From an uncultured Muribaculaceae bacterium (GTDB lineage: Bacteria > Bacteroidota > Bacteroidia > Bacteroidales > Muribaculaceae), in assembly GCA_905233845.1 (NCBI GenBank), contig CAJOFH010000025.1:1-37054 (forward strand): 37,054 nucleotides of DNA. Direction: 5' to 3'. Numbering within the stretch: the stretch's first letter is position 1; each line of letters starts with the position of its first letter. Shown here one piece after another: positions 15,929 to 23,237 of this stretch. The notes under the pieces were generated by a model. That model was given only the letters and a program-made list of their open reading frames with translations. It did not search any database and was not told the origin of the DNA. The position numbers were made by a program, and so were the translations under genes.

Positions 15929-17205
15929 TGGTTGACAGTATTTTTGAGTTCGTATATGGTTTTCAGTAGTTCAATATTGTGGATGATTTGCGACTGAGCC
16001 GCTACGTTCTCATCGGTAATCTTCTCCACTAGGCTATGGATGTCGATTATTCCGTTTCTGAGTTTCGACTCCTCGGCACGGCGCACATTGCCACGAAGTT
16101 CTACAATGGTGGCGTCGCTTTTAATTAATTGGCGCAAACGTGATATTTCGTTGTTTTCTCTCACTACTTCTAGGTGGTTGTTAAGCAAGAAGATGTCGCG
16201 CTGGAGTTCTGCTTGCTGGCGGGCGGTGGTCAGTTTGCTCAGGTTATTCTTGCGATCGTAGAGGCTGCTAAGACTCCATTGCGCACGAATTCCCACCAAT
16301 GCGTTAAGCGACCACTTGCGATTGAGCATCGCTTCAAAGGTGTTGTAACCTGGATATCCGTAGAAGGCTTGTCCAAAGAGGCTAACAACAGGCATCACCG
16401 AGGCGTTGATTGCTTTCTCACGGGCATCGAGTGTGCCTATCTTGGCATCAATAAGACGCAATTCAGGGCGGTTGACAACAGTAGTCGACGGCTCAATATC
16501 ATGTGGCTTTATGAGTTGTCGGCCGTTAAGCGATTCACCTATCATTACCTCTAACATCTGGCGGTAGCTGGTGCGTGCCCATTCCATGTTGTCGCGGCTT
16601 TGCTCGAGAGTCAATATCTCGGCTTTCAGATGGCTCTCATCGGCAGTGGTGGCTATGCCGTTGCGCACATGTGACTGCAATTTTTCAAGATTACCGTTAA
16701 GCATCTCTAGGGTAAGGTTGGTCTGCTTGATGCGCTCATCCATAAGGAGCACGCCAAAGAACAGTTCGTCAACTCTTTTGTTGAGGTTATATAAGTCAAC
16801 ATCGGTCTGTGCCCTTTGCTCAGCGTCTTGTGCTTGGGCAATGGCTTGCTCGCTGCTCGCCTTGCCACCGTCGAAGATTCTCTGACTCACGTCGGCTTGC
16901 ACCCGGTATTGGTCTTTGGCAATGCCTTTCATCTCCAGGCCACCACCAACGAGCATATTCTGCATCTGTTCGGGAAAAGAGGGAACCTTGTTCTGATAGG
17001 TAGCCTGCGCGCTCAGGTTCACTTGAGGCAACCATGAGTGCTTGAGGTTGCTCAAGGTGTAACTACTGCTTTGCTCGATCAACCCATATTGCTTGATGAG
17101 CGGCCAGTTGTCTCGTGCCAGTTGGTGACACTGTTCCAGCGTGAGCTGGGCATATGCCGCAGTGCATAGGGCAAAAGCAATTAATAATAAGGTGACACGT
17201 TTCAT
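15925..17205 (-). CDS. TolC-family outer-membrane efflux channel
   Basis: 426 residues with a signal peptide (MKRVTLLLIAFALCTAAYA-Q) followed by LTLEQCHQLARDNWP, the typical opening of OEP proteins. Two long helical stretches with strands between (PQVNLSAQATYQNK, YRVQADVSQRIFDGGK) match the internal repeat of TolC channels; the DGGK motif starts the helix after the beta segment. It should give the outer-membrane exit of the exporter. The start overlaps the tetR stop by 4 bases and the stop overlaps hlyD by 4, so its expression is coupled to the regulator. Confidence 0.92.
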   Translation of the reverse strand: MKRVTLLLIAFALCTAAYAQLTLEQCHQLARDNWPLIKQYGLIEQSSSYTLSNLKHSWLPQVNLSAQATYQNKVPSFPEQMQNMLVGGGLEMKGIAKDQYRVQADVSQRIFDGGKASSEQAIAQAQDAEQRAQTDVDLYNLNKRVDELFFGVLLMDERIKQTNLTLEMLNGNLEKLQSHVRNGIATTADESHLKAEILTLEQSRDNMEWARTSYRQMLEVMIGESLNGRQLIKPHDIEPSTTVVNRPELRLIDAKIGTLDAREKAINASVMPVVSLFGQAFYGYPGYNTFEAMLNRKWSLNALVGIRAQWSLSSLYDRKNNLSKLTTARQQAELQRDIFLLNNHLEVVRENNEISRLRQLIKSDATIVELRGNVRRAEESKLRNGIIDIHSLVEKITDENVAAQSQIIHNIELLKTIYELKNTVNQ

Positions 17206-17822
17206 TTTGCTAAGCGTTTATGTATTGTTTTAATGATTTCCTGCTTGCGCATCTCAATGAAGATGGAGTCATCAATTATTTGGCTTGCGAATACCGCATT
17301 GAAGATTGGCATTGCAAGGAATGTGAAGGCGTTTAGCGACAGGATGTCAAACAAGAGTGTCATGGCATCGATGTCGCAAATCTCGTTGTTAGCGTAAGCT
17401 TGGTCTATACTTTTTTGCACAGTGCCGAAAAATCCTCCAACAGTGGTTGACACTGTGTCTTTTATCAATTCAATGCGCTCGGGATGAGTAGAGATTTCTC
17501 TTATCACGAATAAGGGAATATGTGGATTGTCTTTGATGAAGTCGAAGTGTAGTGAAACGGCATCTTCCACTTGCTGGATGAATGGCTTGTCGCTGTCATT
17601 GAAAAGCACGGTCATATTTCCAACAACTTGATGGATAAAATCATCGAATATGCCAGTGAATAGCTTTTCTTTGCTCTTGAAGTAGTAGTGAAGCATGGCG
17701 TGGGTCACTCCAGCATTTTTTGCTATCGATGTGGTGCGCGCACCATCATAGCCTTTCTCAAGAAACTCTTTGCGAGCTGCCTCAAGAATCGCCATCTCTT
17801 TGTTGTTTCTATGCTTTGTCAT
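17202..17822 (-). CDS. TetR-family regulator of the exporter operon
   Basis: 206 residues. The start at 17822 (MTKHRNNKEM) is chosen because the helix-turn-helix follows at normal spacing; the frame is open 31 codons further, but that stretch crosses an operator and the promoter. The DNA-binding domain is at 10-55 (AARKEFLEKGYDGARTTSIA, then HAMLHYYFKSKEKLF), and the C-terminal ligand domain is all-helical. It is the first gene of the operon, like the TetR regulator CecR linked to ybhGFSR in E. coli. Two matching palindromes around its promoter suggest autorepression relieved by a pump substrate. Confidence 0.93.
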   Translation of the reverse strand: MTKHRNNKEMAILEAARKEFLEKGYDGARTTSIAKNAGVTHAMLHYYFKSKEKLFTGIFDDFIHQVVGNMTVLFNDSDKPFIQQVEDAVSLHFDFIKDNPHIPLFVIREISTHPERIELIKDTVSTTVGGFFGTVQKSIDQAYANNEICDIDAMTLLFDILSLNAFTFLAMPIFNAVFASQIIDDSIFIEMRKQEIIKTIHKRLAK

Positions 17823-17872
17823 ATTTATATGTAGTTTGTAATTAGTGTGTTGGTTGTTGTTTTCTAGTTTAC

Positions 17873-17886
17873 TAACAATCCTGTTA
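17873..17886. promoter_or_regulatory. Putative TetR operator A
   Basis: TAACA-ATCC-TGTTA, a 14-bp inverted repeat 51 bases before the tetR start, just downstream of the predicted transcription start. Same length and arms as site B. Confidence 0.5.
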
Positions 17887-17901
17887 ATAAAGTTGATGTT
17901 G

Positions 17902-17909
17902 CAAAGTAA
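17902..17909 (-). promoter_or_regulatory. Probable -7 box of the exporter operon
   Basis: TTACTTTG followed by C on the minus strand, seven of eight positions of TAnnTTTG, 80 bases before the tetR start. It lies between the two operator-like palindromes. Confidence 0.45.
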
Positions 17910-17940
17910 ATACAAGAAAATGAATTATGCAAGAAAAGTC

Positions 17941-17954
17941 TAACAAAATTGTTA
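17941..17954. promoter_or_regulatory. Putative TetR operator B
   Basis: TAACAA-AA-TTGTTA, an inverted repeat with perfect 6-bp arms, 68 bases upstream of site A (about 6.5 helical turns) and just beyond the promoter's -33 region. Confidence 0.5.
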
Positions 17955-18049
17955 ATATTTTTTGGATAAAAAAATAGGATAAAAAAATAGGTGTTTATAT
18001 TGCTTAGCTTTTCCATCCCAGAATTATCACAGATGTAGGAAATAATGCC

Positions 18050-18057
18050 TAACTTTG
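18050..18057 (+). promoter_or_regulatory. Promoter -7 box for the GNAT gene
   Basis: TAACTTTG followed by C, an exact TAnnTTTG match 28 bases before the ATG at 18086. Confidence 0.65.
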
Positions 18058-18085
18058 CGCTTATAATCCTAAAAAAGACTTTATA

Positions 18086-18637
18086 ATGAGCAAGGTAAAG
18101 ATAACATTAGTTCCGCTTGAACAAGCCGACCGCAACCAGTTCATACTTGACAACCAAGAGGCTTTCAAGTATGGAGCGACTGTGGAGTTCGGCTTGCGCG
18201 ATGATCATTTTGAGGAAGATGGCGAGATTATCTCGCGTTCTACGATTGAGCAGTGCATCGACAATGAGGAATCAGAGGTTTATCGCATAGTAAGCGATGG
18301 CAAGAACGTGGGCGGTGTCATTATTCAAGTTGACAAGGAGACGCTTCGTGGCGACCTTGAAATTCTGTTTGTGTCGCCACATGTTCATAGTTGTGGCATC
18401 GGTTATGCCGCTTGGCAAGCCATTGAGGAAATGCACCCTGAAGTGAAGGTGTGGGAAACTGTCACACCATACTTCGAGAAGCGAAACATCCACTTTTATG
18501 TGAACCACTGTGGCTTTCATATTGTGGAGTTTTATAACAGTCACCATCCCGATCCAAACGCTCCCGAAACGGAACGTGATTCAGAGGACAGTGATGGGAT
18601 GTTTCGTTTCCAAAAGGTGATGGATAAACAAACGTAA
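18086..18637 (+). CDS. GNAT-family N-acetyltransferase
   Basis: 183 residues, cytoplasmic, expected to move an acetyl group from acetyl-CoA to an amine. The GNAT fold is visible: VYRIVSDGKNVGGVIIQVD (strands 2-3), LEILFVSPHVHSCGIGYAAW (strand 4 and the acetyl-CoA pyrophosphate loop, a C-G-I-G-Y variant of R/Q-x-x-G-x-G/A), VWETVTPY (strand 5) and ENRNxxFY-like KRNIHFYVNHCGFHIVEFY. The acidic tail (about 150-172) is extra. Substrate unknown. Monocistronic; 18638-18791 downstream shows no gene and no clear terminator. Confidence 0.88.
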   Translation: MSKVKITLVPLEQADRNQFILDNQEAFKYGATVEFGLRDDHFEEDGEIISRSTIEQCIDNEESEVYRIVSDGKNVGGVIIQVDKETLRGDLEILFVSPHVHSCGIGYAAWQAIEEMHPEVKVWETVTPYFEKRNIHFYVNHCGFHIVEFYNSHHPDPNAPETERDSEDSDGMFRFQKVMDKQT

Positions 18638-18791
18638 GAAAAGAAAGTTGCCCTGCTACGAACCTAAACTTGTTTTGTTACAAATCAAATTAGCAGCTGC
18701 GGCCAAGGTTGCGGTAGCTTGATGTCGGGTTGTGATGTGTAGCTAACTGACCTTGATGTTGTCCTCGAGGTGGGCGATGGTGCGGGAGGAC

Positions 18792-21146
18792 CTAATCTCC
18801 TAGCCTTATTATGCTTCTATCTTCTTCTTGTTTCTTTTGGCCGCCAACGGGCTTGTGAGAGTTGAAATTCCAGCTGATTCCGAGCCACAGGATGCGGCTT
18901 CGGTTCTTGCTGGTGTTAACGAGGGAATATACGGGATTGTCGGCTGTGATGTTCCATTTTTGTGTGTTGAACACGTCGGTCAGAAGTGCCGACAAAGTCA
19001 AGGATTTGTTAAGCAGCTGCTGGCGGATGCCGATGTTGCAGTAATGCATGGTCTTGGCAGTGAACTGCTGGAAGTATTGCGGTGTAGTCAAGAAATACTG
19101 CGCCTGAATTGTCATCCCCTTGATTGGGAAGAAATTCAATGATGTACTGCCGTTGAATGTCCATCCACTATTGGTGAACTTTGTCTCCTGCCAATCTCCG
19201 CGCGACTTGGTATAGAATACGTTTGCGCTCACATCGACGCTCATCCACTGCGATGTGTTCCACTTTAAATTATGCTCAATGCCGGTCTTTAAGTCCATGT
19301 CGCTATTGATGTAAGAAGTGACAAGGATGTCCTCATCGAGAAAGGCAATCTGGTTGATGTAGTCTTGTGTATAATTGAGGTAAGCATTGCCGCTCACTTT
19401 CAGTTTAGGACTCGTGAATGTGTACCCCAAGTCAATCTTGTTGGCTTTCTCAGGCTCCAACCGCACATTGCCAGTCTCATAGGTGTTGTTGTCAATAAGA
19501 TTGATGTAGGGATTGAGCTGTGGATAGGTTGGCCTTGAGATTCTCCGTGACAAGCCGAATGACAATGACCAAGGCTCATTGACGCGGTAATTCAGCATGA
19601 TATTGGGCGCAACGAAGAAGCAGTCGCTCGTCTCGTCTAAATTGTCTTTCTTCCCACGTAGCGAGACATGACTGTATTCAAAACGAACACCAGCCTTGTA
19701 GGATAACTTTTTCGACAGCTTTGACGAGTACATAACGTAGGCAGCAGGAATATACTCCCGGTGCTTCAAGTCATTGCTCAACGGCAAGGACAACTGCCAC
19801 GAATCGGCAGCGTCACGCTCATACATCTTGTGGTCGATGTTGTTTTTACGGTATGTCATCTTCAATCCAGTCTCCAGTTTCCCTTTGCCCAACATAGTCA
19901 TATAATCCATCTGGAAGGCAGCGATGCGCGGGTGGCCGCCCGACTCTGAATACTGCGTCATATAGTCATCTTCGTAATAATATGAAGGACGGTGCCCATT
20001 GATTGCAGAGAGCGACAGCATAGTGCTGAACTCACGCTTGCCTGGCTCGAAGATGTGCCTATAGTTCAACGCACCTTCATACATCTCGCGGTTGAAAGTG
20101 ATGTCGGTAAGACGTACTTTATCGCTTGCCGCTCCATCGATAACATAATGGTTGTGCATCGTCTGAAGATTGTTCATCCTCGGGAAACCGGCCTTGAAAT
20201 CAAGAGCCACAACATCTTTTTTAGTCGCCTTGTAGCTGATGTTCACACCCACGTTTTGCCCCGTAGTCTTTTTGTCGGCATCAATTATTTGGTCAAGGAC
20301 AGTATTGATAGGCAAGATATTACGGTGGAGCTCACTCTCGATGCGGTCCTTCTCATATTTACCGTTGTAGTTAAGCCGCAATCCCCAGCGCCTAGTGTTA
20401 TAGTTCATGGCAAAATTGCCATTAAAGCGGTTGTTAAATCCATAGTTTGCCGATGCCATAGCAGTGAAAGCATTACTCATTTGTTTCTTTGACACTATGT
20501 TGATGATGCCTCCCGTGCCTTCCGAGTCATACTTCACGTCGGGACTCGTCACAATGTCGATGCTCTGCACATTGGCTGCGGGTATTCCTCCCAGTCCGTC
20601 AAGCGTGGTGGGTACACCATCAACCAGGATAAGCACATTGCTGTTGCCACGAATGGAAACCTGCCCGTTGCCGTCGAACGTGACAGCCGATGATCCCCTC
20701 AGCGCATCAATTACCGAGCCAGTAGTGGCACTCACGTTAGAGGCAAGATTAATTCGTGTCTTCTCCAGAGTCACATTCTTCGATGCCGCCTCGCCCTCTA
20801 CTACCACACCTTCGAGCAAGACTCCATTCTGCTTGACCACTATATCCCCGAGGTCAAGCGTCTCGCCCTTACGAAGACTGATAACCTTTACAACATCTTC
20901 ATACCCGATGGAGTTTACTTTAAACTCATTACTTCCCTCAAATGGGCCTTTGAGTAAGAATATACCAGTAGTGTCGGTTAAGGTGCCAGCGACATTTTTC
21001 ATGTCAGCCACCAGGCTGACCGAAGCATACATCACAGGAGTTCCGTCAGCTTCCACGACACGGCCTTTTATATTAGTCGGTTGCTCTTTGGCATATGAAG
21101 AAAAGTAAACCAATGACAACAGCAGCAAAAAGAATGACTTACGCAT
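18792..21146 (-). CDS. Outer-membrane beta-barrel receptor with CarboxypepD_reg-like and plug domains
   Basis: 784 residues. The start at 21146 gives the signal peptide MRKSFFLLLLSLVYFSSYA; the frame is open 18 codons further upstream, through the promoter region. Residues about 24-105 form a carboxypeptidase-regulatory-like domain (IKGRVVEADGTPVMYASVSL). About 110-215 is a TonB-plug-like region (VSIRGNSNVLILVDGVPTTL, GGIINIVSKKQ). The rest is a 20-plus-strand barrel of the kind called outer membrane protein beta-barrel family. No SusD partner and no anti-sigma/ECF pair are adjacent, so it is not a classical PUL SusC. Ligand unknown; barrels of this type are often linked to metal or peptide uptake or regulation. 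The C-terminus ends in a charged tail rather than an aromatic residue. Confidence 0.88.
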   Translation of the reverse strand: MRKSFFLLLLSLVYFSSYAKEQPTNIKGRVVEADGTPVMYASVSLVADMKNVAGTLTDTTGIFLLKGPFEGSNEFKVNSIGYEDVVKVISLRKGETLDLGDIVVKQNGVLLEGVVVEGEAASKNVTLEKTRINLASNVSATTGSVIDALRGSSAVTFDGNGQVSIRGNSNVLILVDGVPTTLDGLGGIPAANVQSIDIVTSPDVKYDSEGTGGIINIVSKKQMSNAFTAMASANYGFNNRFNGNFAMNYNTRRWGLRLNYNGKYEKDRIESELHRNILPINTVLDQIIDADKKTTGQNVGVNISYKATKKDVVALDFKAGFPRMNNLQTMHNHYVIDGAASDKVRLTDITFNREMYEGALNYRHIFEPGKREFSTMLSLSAINGHRPSYYYEDDYMTQYSESGGHPRIAAFQMDYMTMLGKGKLETGLKMTYRKNNIDHKMYERDAADSWQLSLPLSNDLKHREYIPAAYVMYSSKLSKKLSYKAGVRFEYSHVSLRGKKDNLDETSDCFFVAPNIMLNYRVNEPWSLSFGLSRRISRPTYPQLNPYINLIDNNTYETGNVRLEPEKANKIDLGYTFTSPKLKVSGNAYLNYTQDYINQIAFLDEDILVTSYINSDMDLKTGIEHNLKWNTSQWMSVDVSANVFYTKSRGDWQETKFTNSGWTFNGSTSLNFFPIKGMTIQAQYFLTTPQYFQQFTAKTMHYCNIGIRQQLLNKSLTLSALLTDVFNTQKWNITADNPVYSLVNTSKNRSRILWLGISWNFNSHKPVGGQKKQEEDRSIIRLGD

Positions 21147-21187
21147 TTTATATCTTTTGGTGTAATACAAAATTATCATTGAACGTA

Positions 21188-21195
21188 CAAAGGTA
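21188..21195 (-). promoter_or_regulatory. Promoter -7 box for the barrel receptor
   Basis: TACCTTTG on the minus strand, an exact TAnnTTTG match about 42 bases before the start at 21146. A second match, TAATTTTG, lies nearer at 21168-21175; which is used cannot be told. Confidence 0.5.
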
Positions 21196-21263
21196 ATCAT
21201 TATTTCAATACCACCAAGATATGATTAGAATAAACTGAACCGTCTTTGGGTGGTTCCCAACAA

Positions 21264-21303
21264 CAAAAAAGCGGTTACCAAACTTTTTCTGTATGGTAAC
21301 CGC
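21264..21303 (-). terminator. Terminator of the ferritin-like/rubredoxin/MBL operon
   Basis: Perfect 9-bp stem (GCGGTTACC at 21271-21279, GGTAACCGC at 21295-21303), followed on the minus strand by six T. It lies about 100 bases past the MBL stop. An imperfect palindrome with a 2-base loop (21364-21386) sits between and may be a processing site or a repeat remnant. Confidence 0.8.
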
Positions 21304-21398
21304 CTCTTTGTGTAAAAGAACAATGAAATTGTCCGAGGTTAGATAAATTTGGCTTCGCTTTAACAAACTCAAGCAAGCTTGGTTTGTATTCGGCTCGT

Positions 21399-22154
21399 TC
21401 AAATTTTCATCACTCTTTTCATCTCCAGATTTTCGTACCCTTCAGGGCAATGGGTGGAAAGATAGACTGTAGGGTTGTCTTTGATGAACTGGCGCACACG
21501 GTCTAGGGTCTCGCGTGCAGCCTCCACATCCTCGAAGATGATACTGAGTTTGTTGGCTTTCAGTGCAGCATCGCAATAGGTCACGTCTCCGTGGAACATA
21601 TAATAAAGGTCTTCGTGCTCCAGGATAACAATGCTGTTGCCTTTGGTGTGGCCTTTTGCCTCAATGAACCACAAGCCATCGGCAATTTTATCGGCACGAG
21701 GGAAGTTCTTGTACGACTCCTTATACTCGGCACGGATGATGTTGCCGCCCTCGGGCAATTTCATTGCATCGGCATCCTCGGAGGAGATATATACCTTCGC
21801 GTTAGGGAAATACTGGAGTGCGCCCGTGTGGTCGGGGTGCTTGTGGGTGATGAGGATTTTCGACACCTGCTCGGGCTTGTAACCCAACTCGGCGAAAGCC
21901 TCCATGAAATCCTTCTTCTTCTCGCCCATGTAGAGCGGTCCGCCAAGTTTCTTTGCTGGCCCAGCGAAATCGTTCTGAAATCCAGTGTCCACTAGAATCA
22001 CCTCGTCGCCCATGTCGATGAGGAAATTCTGGAGACTGCTGCGGTAGATGATTTGGTCATCGGTTCCTTCTTTGCCCTCACCGCCGAAGGCAAACTGCTG
22101 ATGCATGAAACCGCCGTCATACATGCACACAGCCTTGATAGCCTTGATTTTCAT
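21399..22154 (-). CDS. Metallo-beta-lactamase-fold hydrolase (lactonase-like)
   Basis: 251 residues. The start at 22154 (MKIKAIKAVC) gives the normal N-terminus; the open frame upstream overlaps the rubredoxin stop. The dinuclear metal set is complete: HKHPDH (104-109; His104, His106, Asp108, His109), GHTKG His169, HGD Asp190 and STHCPEG His235. Note HKHPDH where HxHxDH is the family rule, which fits. Arrangement and length resemble N-acyl-homoserine lactonase/AttM-type MBL enzymes, but the substrate cannot be inferred. No signal peptide, so cytoplasmic. It follows the rubredoxin gene by 11 bases; no flavodoxin domain is present, so it is not a flavodiiron protein. Confidence 0.9.
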   Translation of the reverse strand: MKIKAIKAVCMYDGGFMHQQFAFGGEGKEGTDDQIIYRSSLQNFLIDMGDEVILVDTGFQNDFAGPAKKLGGPLYMGEKKKDFMEAFAELGYKPEQVSKILITHKHPDHTGALQYFPNAKVYISSEDADAMKLPEGGNIIRAEYKESYKNFPRADKIADGLWFIEAKGHTKGNSIVILEHEDLYYMFHGDVTYCDAALKANKLSIIFEDVEAARETLDRVRQFIKDNPTVYLSTHCPEGYENLEMKRVMKI

Positions 22155-22165
22155 TATTCTCTGAT

Positions 22166-22327
22166 TTATTCTTCTATAGGTACAAATTTCTCTTTTTTGC
22201 GTTTGCAGCGGGGGCAACGCCAAGTGTCTGGCAATTCCTCAAATGGAGTGCCAGGAGCGATGTTCTGTTTGGGATCTCCCTTTTCGGGGTCATACTTGTA
22301 TTTACAAGGACAAACGTATTTTTTCAT
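22166..22327 (-). CDS. Rubredoxin with CxC in the first iron knuckle
   Basis: 53 residues; start [10 protein letters not shown] at 22327. Nearly the whole rubredoxin consensus is present: [28 protein letters not shown] and a final K-x-x-F. A normal rubredoxin has CxxCGYxYDP first and CPxCG second; here the first knuckle is CPCKYKYDP (one residue short, Gly changed to Lys) and the second CPRCK. The codons (TGT CCT TGT AAA TAC) read unambiguously as CxC. Rubredoxins carry one electron, often to rubrerythrins or oxygen/superoxide reductases. Altered spacing may change the iron site or potential. Third gene of the operon. Confidence 0.9.
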   Translation of the reverse strand: MKKYVCPCKYKYDPEKGDPKQNIAPGTPFEELPDTWRCPRCKRKKEKFVPIEE

Positions 22328-22351
22328 TTTCTTCTTTTTTGTGTTGGTTTC

Positions 22352-22377
22352 AAAAGGGGGAAGCATAGGCCTCCCCC
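22352..22377 (-). terminator. Stem-loop between winged-helix and rubredoxin genes (attenuator-like)
   Basis: GGGGGA (22356-22361) and TCCCCC (22372-22377) pair, with extra GC pairs inside, and on the minus strand the stem is followed by TTTTG. The T run is short, so partial termination or mRNA processing ahead of rubredoxin is more likely than a full stop. The gap between the two genes is 106 bases, much longer than the others in the operon. Confidence 0.45.
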
Positions 22378-22433
22378 AGGCAATTTAAATGAATATGCAT
22401 GGTGACGTTTTCACGCCTCACAATGCCATGTTT

Positions 22434-22604
22434 TTATGCCGGTGCCCATTTACAACGTACTGGAGAGACAATCGCGCCCTCTTTCTTCAACTCGGCAAAA
22501 GCCTTGTCGACCTCTTTGCGGTCGGCACCAAGAGCCTTTGTCACTTCACCTGCCGAGACGGGCTTACCAGCCTCACGCATTGCTTTTAAGACTTTCTCTT
22601 TCAT
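22434..22604 (-). CDS. 56-residue winged-helix-like small protein
   Basis: A complete small ORF: start at 22602-22604, stop TAA at 22434-22436. The sequence begins MKEKVLKAMREAGKPVSAGE, continues VTKALGADRKEVDKAFAELK, then a hairpin-like KEGAIVSPVRCKWAPA. Helix-helix-recognition helix-wing order is that of a minimal winged helix-turn-helix (compare: A-G-K-P-V-S-A-G-E-V as helix 2, R-K-E-V-D-K-A-F-A-E-L as helix 3). It could be a DNA-binding regulator of the ferritin/rubredoxin genes; the single Cys51 could respond to metal or oxidant, which is speculation. It follows the ferritin-like gene by 24 bases. Plus-strand frames over the same bases are shadows. Confidence 0.8.
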   Translation of the reverse strand: MKEKVLKAMREAGKPVSAGEVTKALGADRKEVDKAFAELKKEGAIVSPVRCKWAPA

Positions 22605-22628
22605 AGTTAGTTTTGTTTTTTATGTTAA

Positions 22629-23084
22629 TCACATTTGTTTAACCAACCAGTTCTGAACACCGATTTTCTCGATGATTTCCAGTTGTCCCAGGCTCCAGCC
22701 AAGGTCTTCTTCCTCGTCAACGAGATAGGCCTTCATGATGTCGTAGGTGATGGGATCTTCGCACACCGATGCCATGCACTTGCGCAGCAACTCAACGCCG
22801 GGCTCCTGAATGGCGAGGTCGGCCTTCACATACTCCACTGGGTCGCAAATGAGCTCGCGGCCCTTGCGGTCCTCAACTTTCAATTCGCCGCCGAGGTCAA
22901 GGATGCGGTCAATAAATTTCTCTACCCATCCCATTTCCTCGTTGTAGTGTCCCATGTACTTGTCACCGAGTTTGGTGAAGCCCTGTGACTTGAAAATGTG
23001 TCCTTGAATCTTGTGCACAAATGCACCGTCGCTCAGGTGGGTTACAAAGAACTGTAACGCCTCGATTGATTTCTGTTTATCCAT
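22629..23084 (-). CDS. Bacterioferritin-like protein with a degenerate ferroxidase site
   Basis: 151 residues, the length of bacterioferritin. It aligns with E. coli Bfr by eye with one 2-residue gap: IFKSQGFTKLGDKY to MFKNWGLKRLNDVEY, EEMGWVEKFIDRILDLGG to DEMKHADRYIERILFLEG, and the C-terminal QLEIIEKIGVQNWL to ELDLIQKMGLQNYL. Of the six diiron ligands only two remain: Glu50 (E51) and Glu124 (E127). E18 is Leu17, H54 is Trp53, E94 is Gln93 and H130 is Asp127. The Bfr haem ligand Met52 is kept (Met51). It may be a structural, haem-binding or alternative-metal four-helix protein rather than an iron oxidase. First gene of the operon with the small winged-helix protein, rubredoxin and MBL hydrolase. 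Confidence 0.82.
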   Translation of the reverse strand: MDKQKSIEALQFFVTHLSDGAFVHKIQGHIFKSQGFTKLGDKYMGHYNEEMGWVEKFIDRILDLGGELKVEDRKGRELICDPVEYVKADLAIQEPGVELLRKCMASVCEDPITYDIMKAYLVDEEEDLGWSLGQLEIIEKIGVQNWLVKQM

Positions 23085-23124
23085 CTTTGATTATTGTTTA
23101 ATGAATTAATAACTGTTTATGATA

Positions 23125-23132
23125 CAAAAATA
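23125..23132 (-). promoter_or_regulatory. Promoter -7 box of the ferritin-like operon
   Basis: TATTTTTG on the minus strand (exact TAnnTTTG), with a TTTG about 22 bases further upstream (near 23155-23158) as a candidate -33 element; 41 bases before the start at 23084. It diverges from the AraC promoter. Confidence 0.6.
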
Positions 23133-23208
23133 CTTATGATTTGTTTAGCGAAAGCAAACCAAAAGAAAATAAAAACCGACCGAAACGAAACAAGTGAAAA
23201 ATATTTAC

Positions 23209-23216
23209 TATCTTTG
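23209..23216 (+). promoter_or_regulatory. Promoter -7 box for the AraC-type regulator
   Basis: TATCTTTG followed by C, an exact match, 22 bases before the ATG at 23238. A TTG/ATG start further upstream (23094) would precede the promoter and overlap the divergent one, so it is rejected. Confidence 0.65.
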
Positions 23217-23237
23217 CGGCATAAAAACCATAACATT

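Noticed and set aside
18745-18791. Short minus-strand reading S-R-T-I-A-H-L-E-D-N-I-K, which looks like a protein end
   Set aside because: Fewer than 16 residues, no start, and no continuation in any frame; indistinguishable from chance.
18792-21146. SusC of a polysaccharide-utilization locus
   Set aside because: No SusD-like gene, glycoside hydrolase or sensor is adjacent, and the barrel is of the general OMP beta-barrel type.
21205-21402. 65-codon minus-strand frame between the barrel receptor and the MBL gene
   Set aside because: It runs through a perfect terminator hairpin and has no family resemblance.
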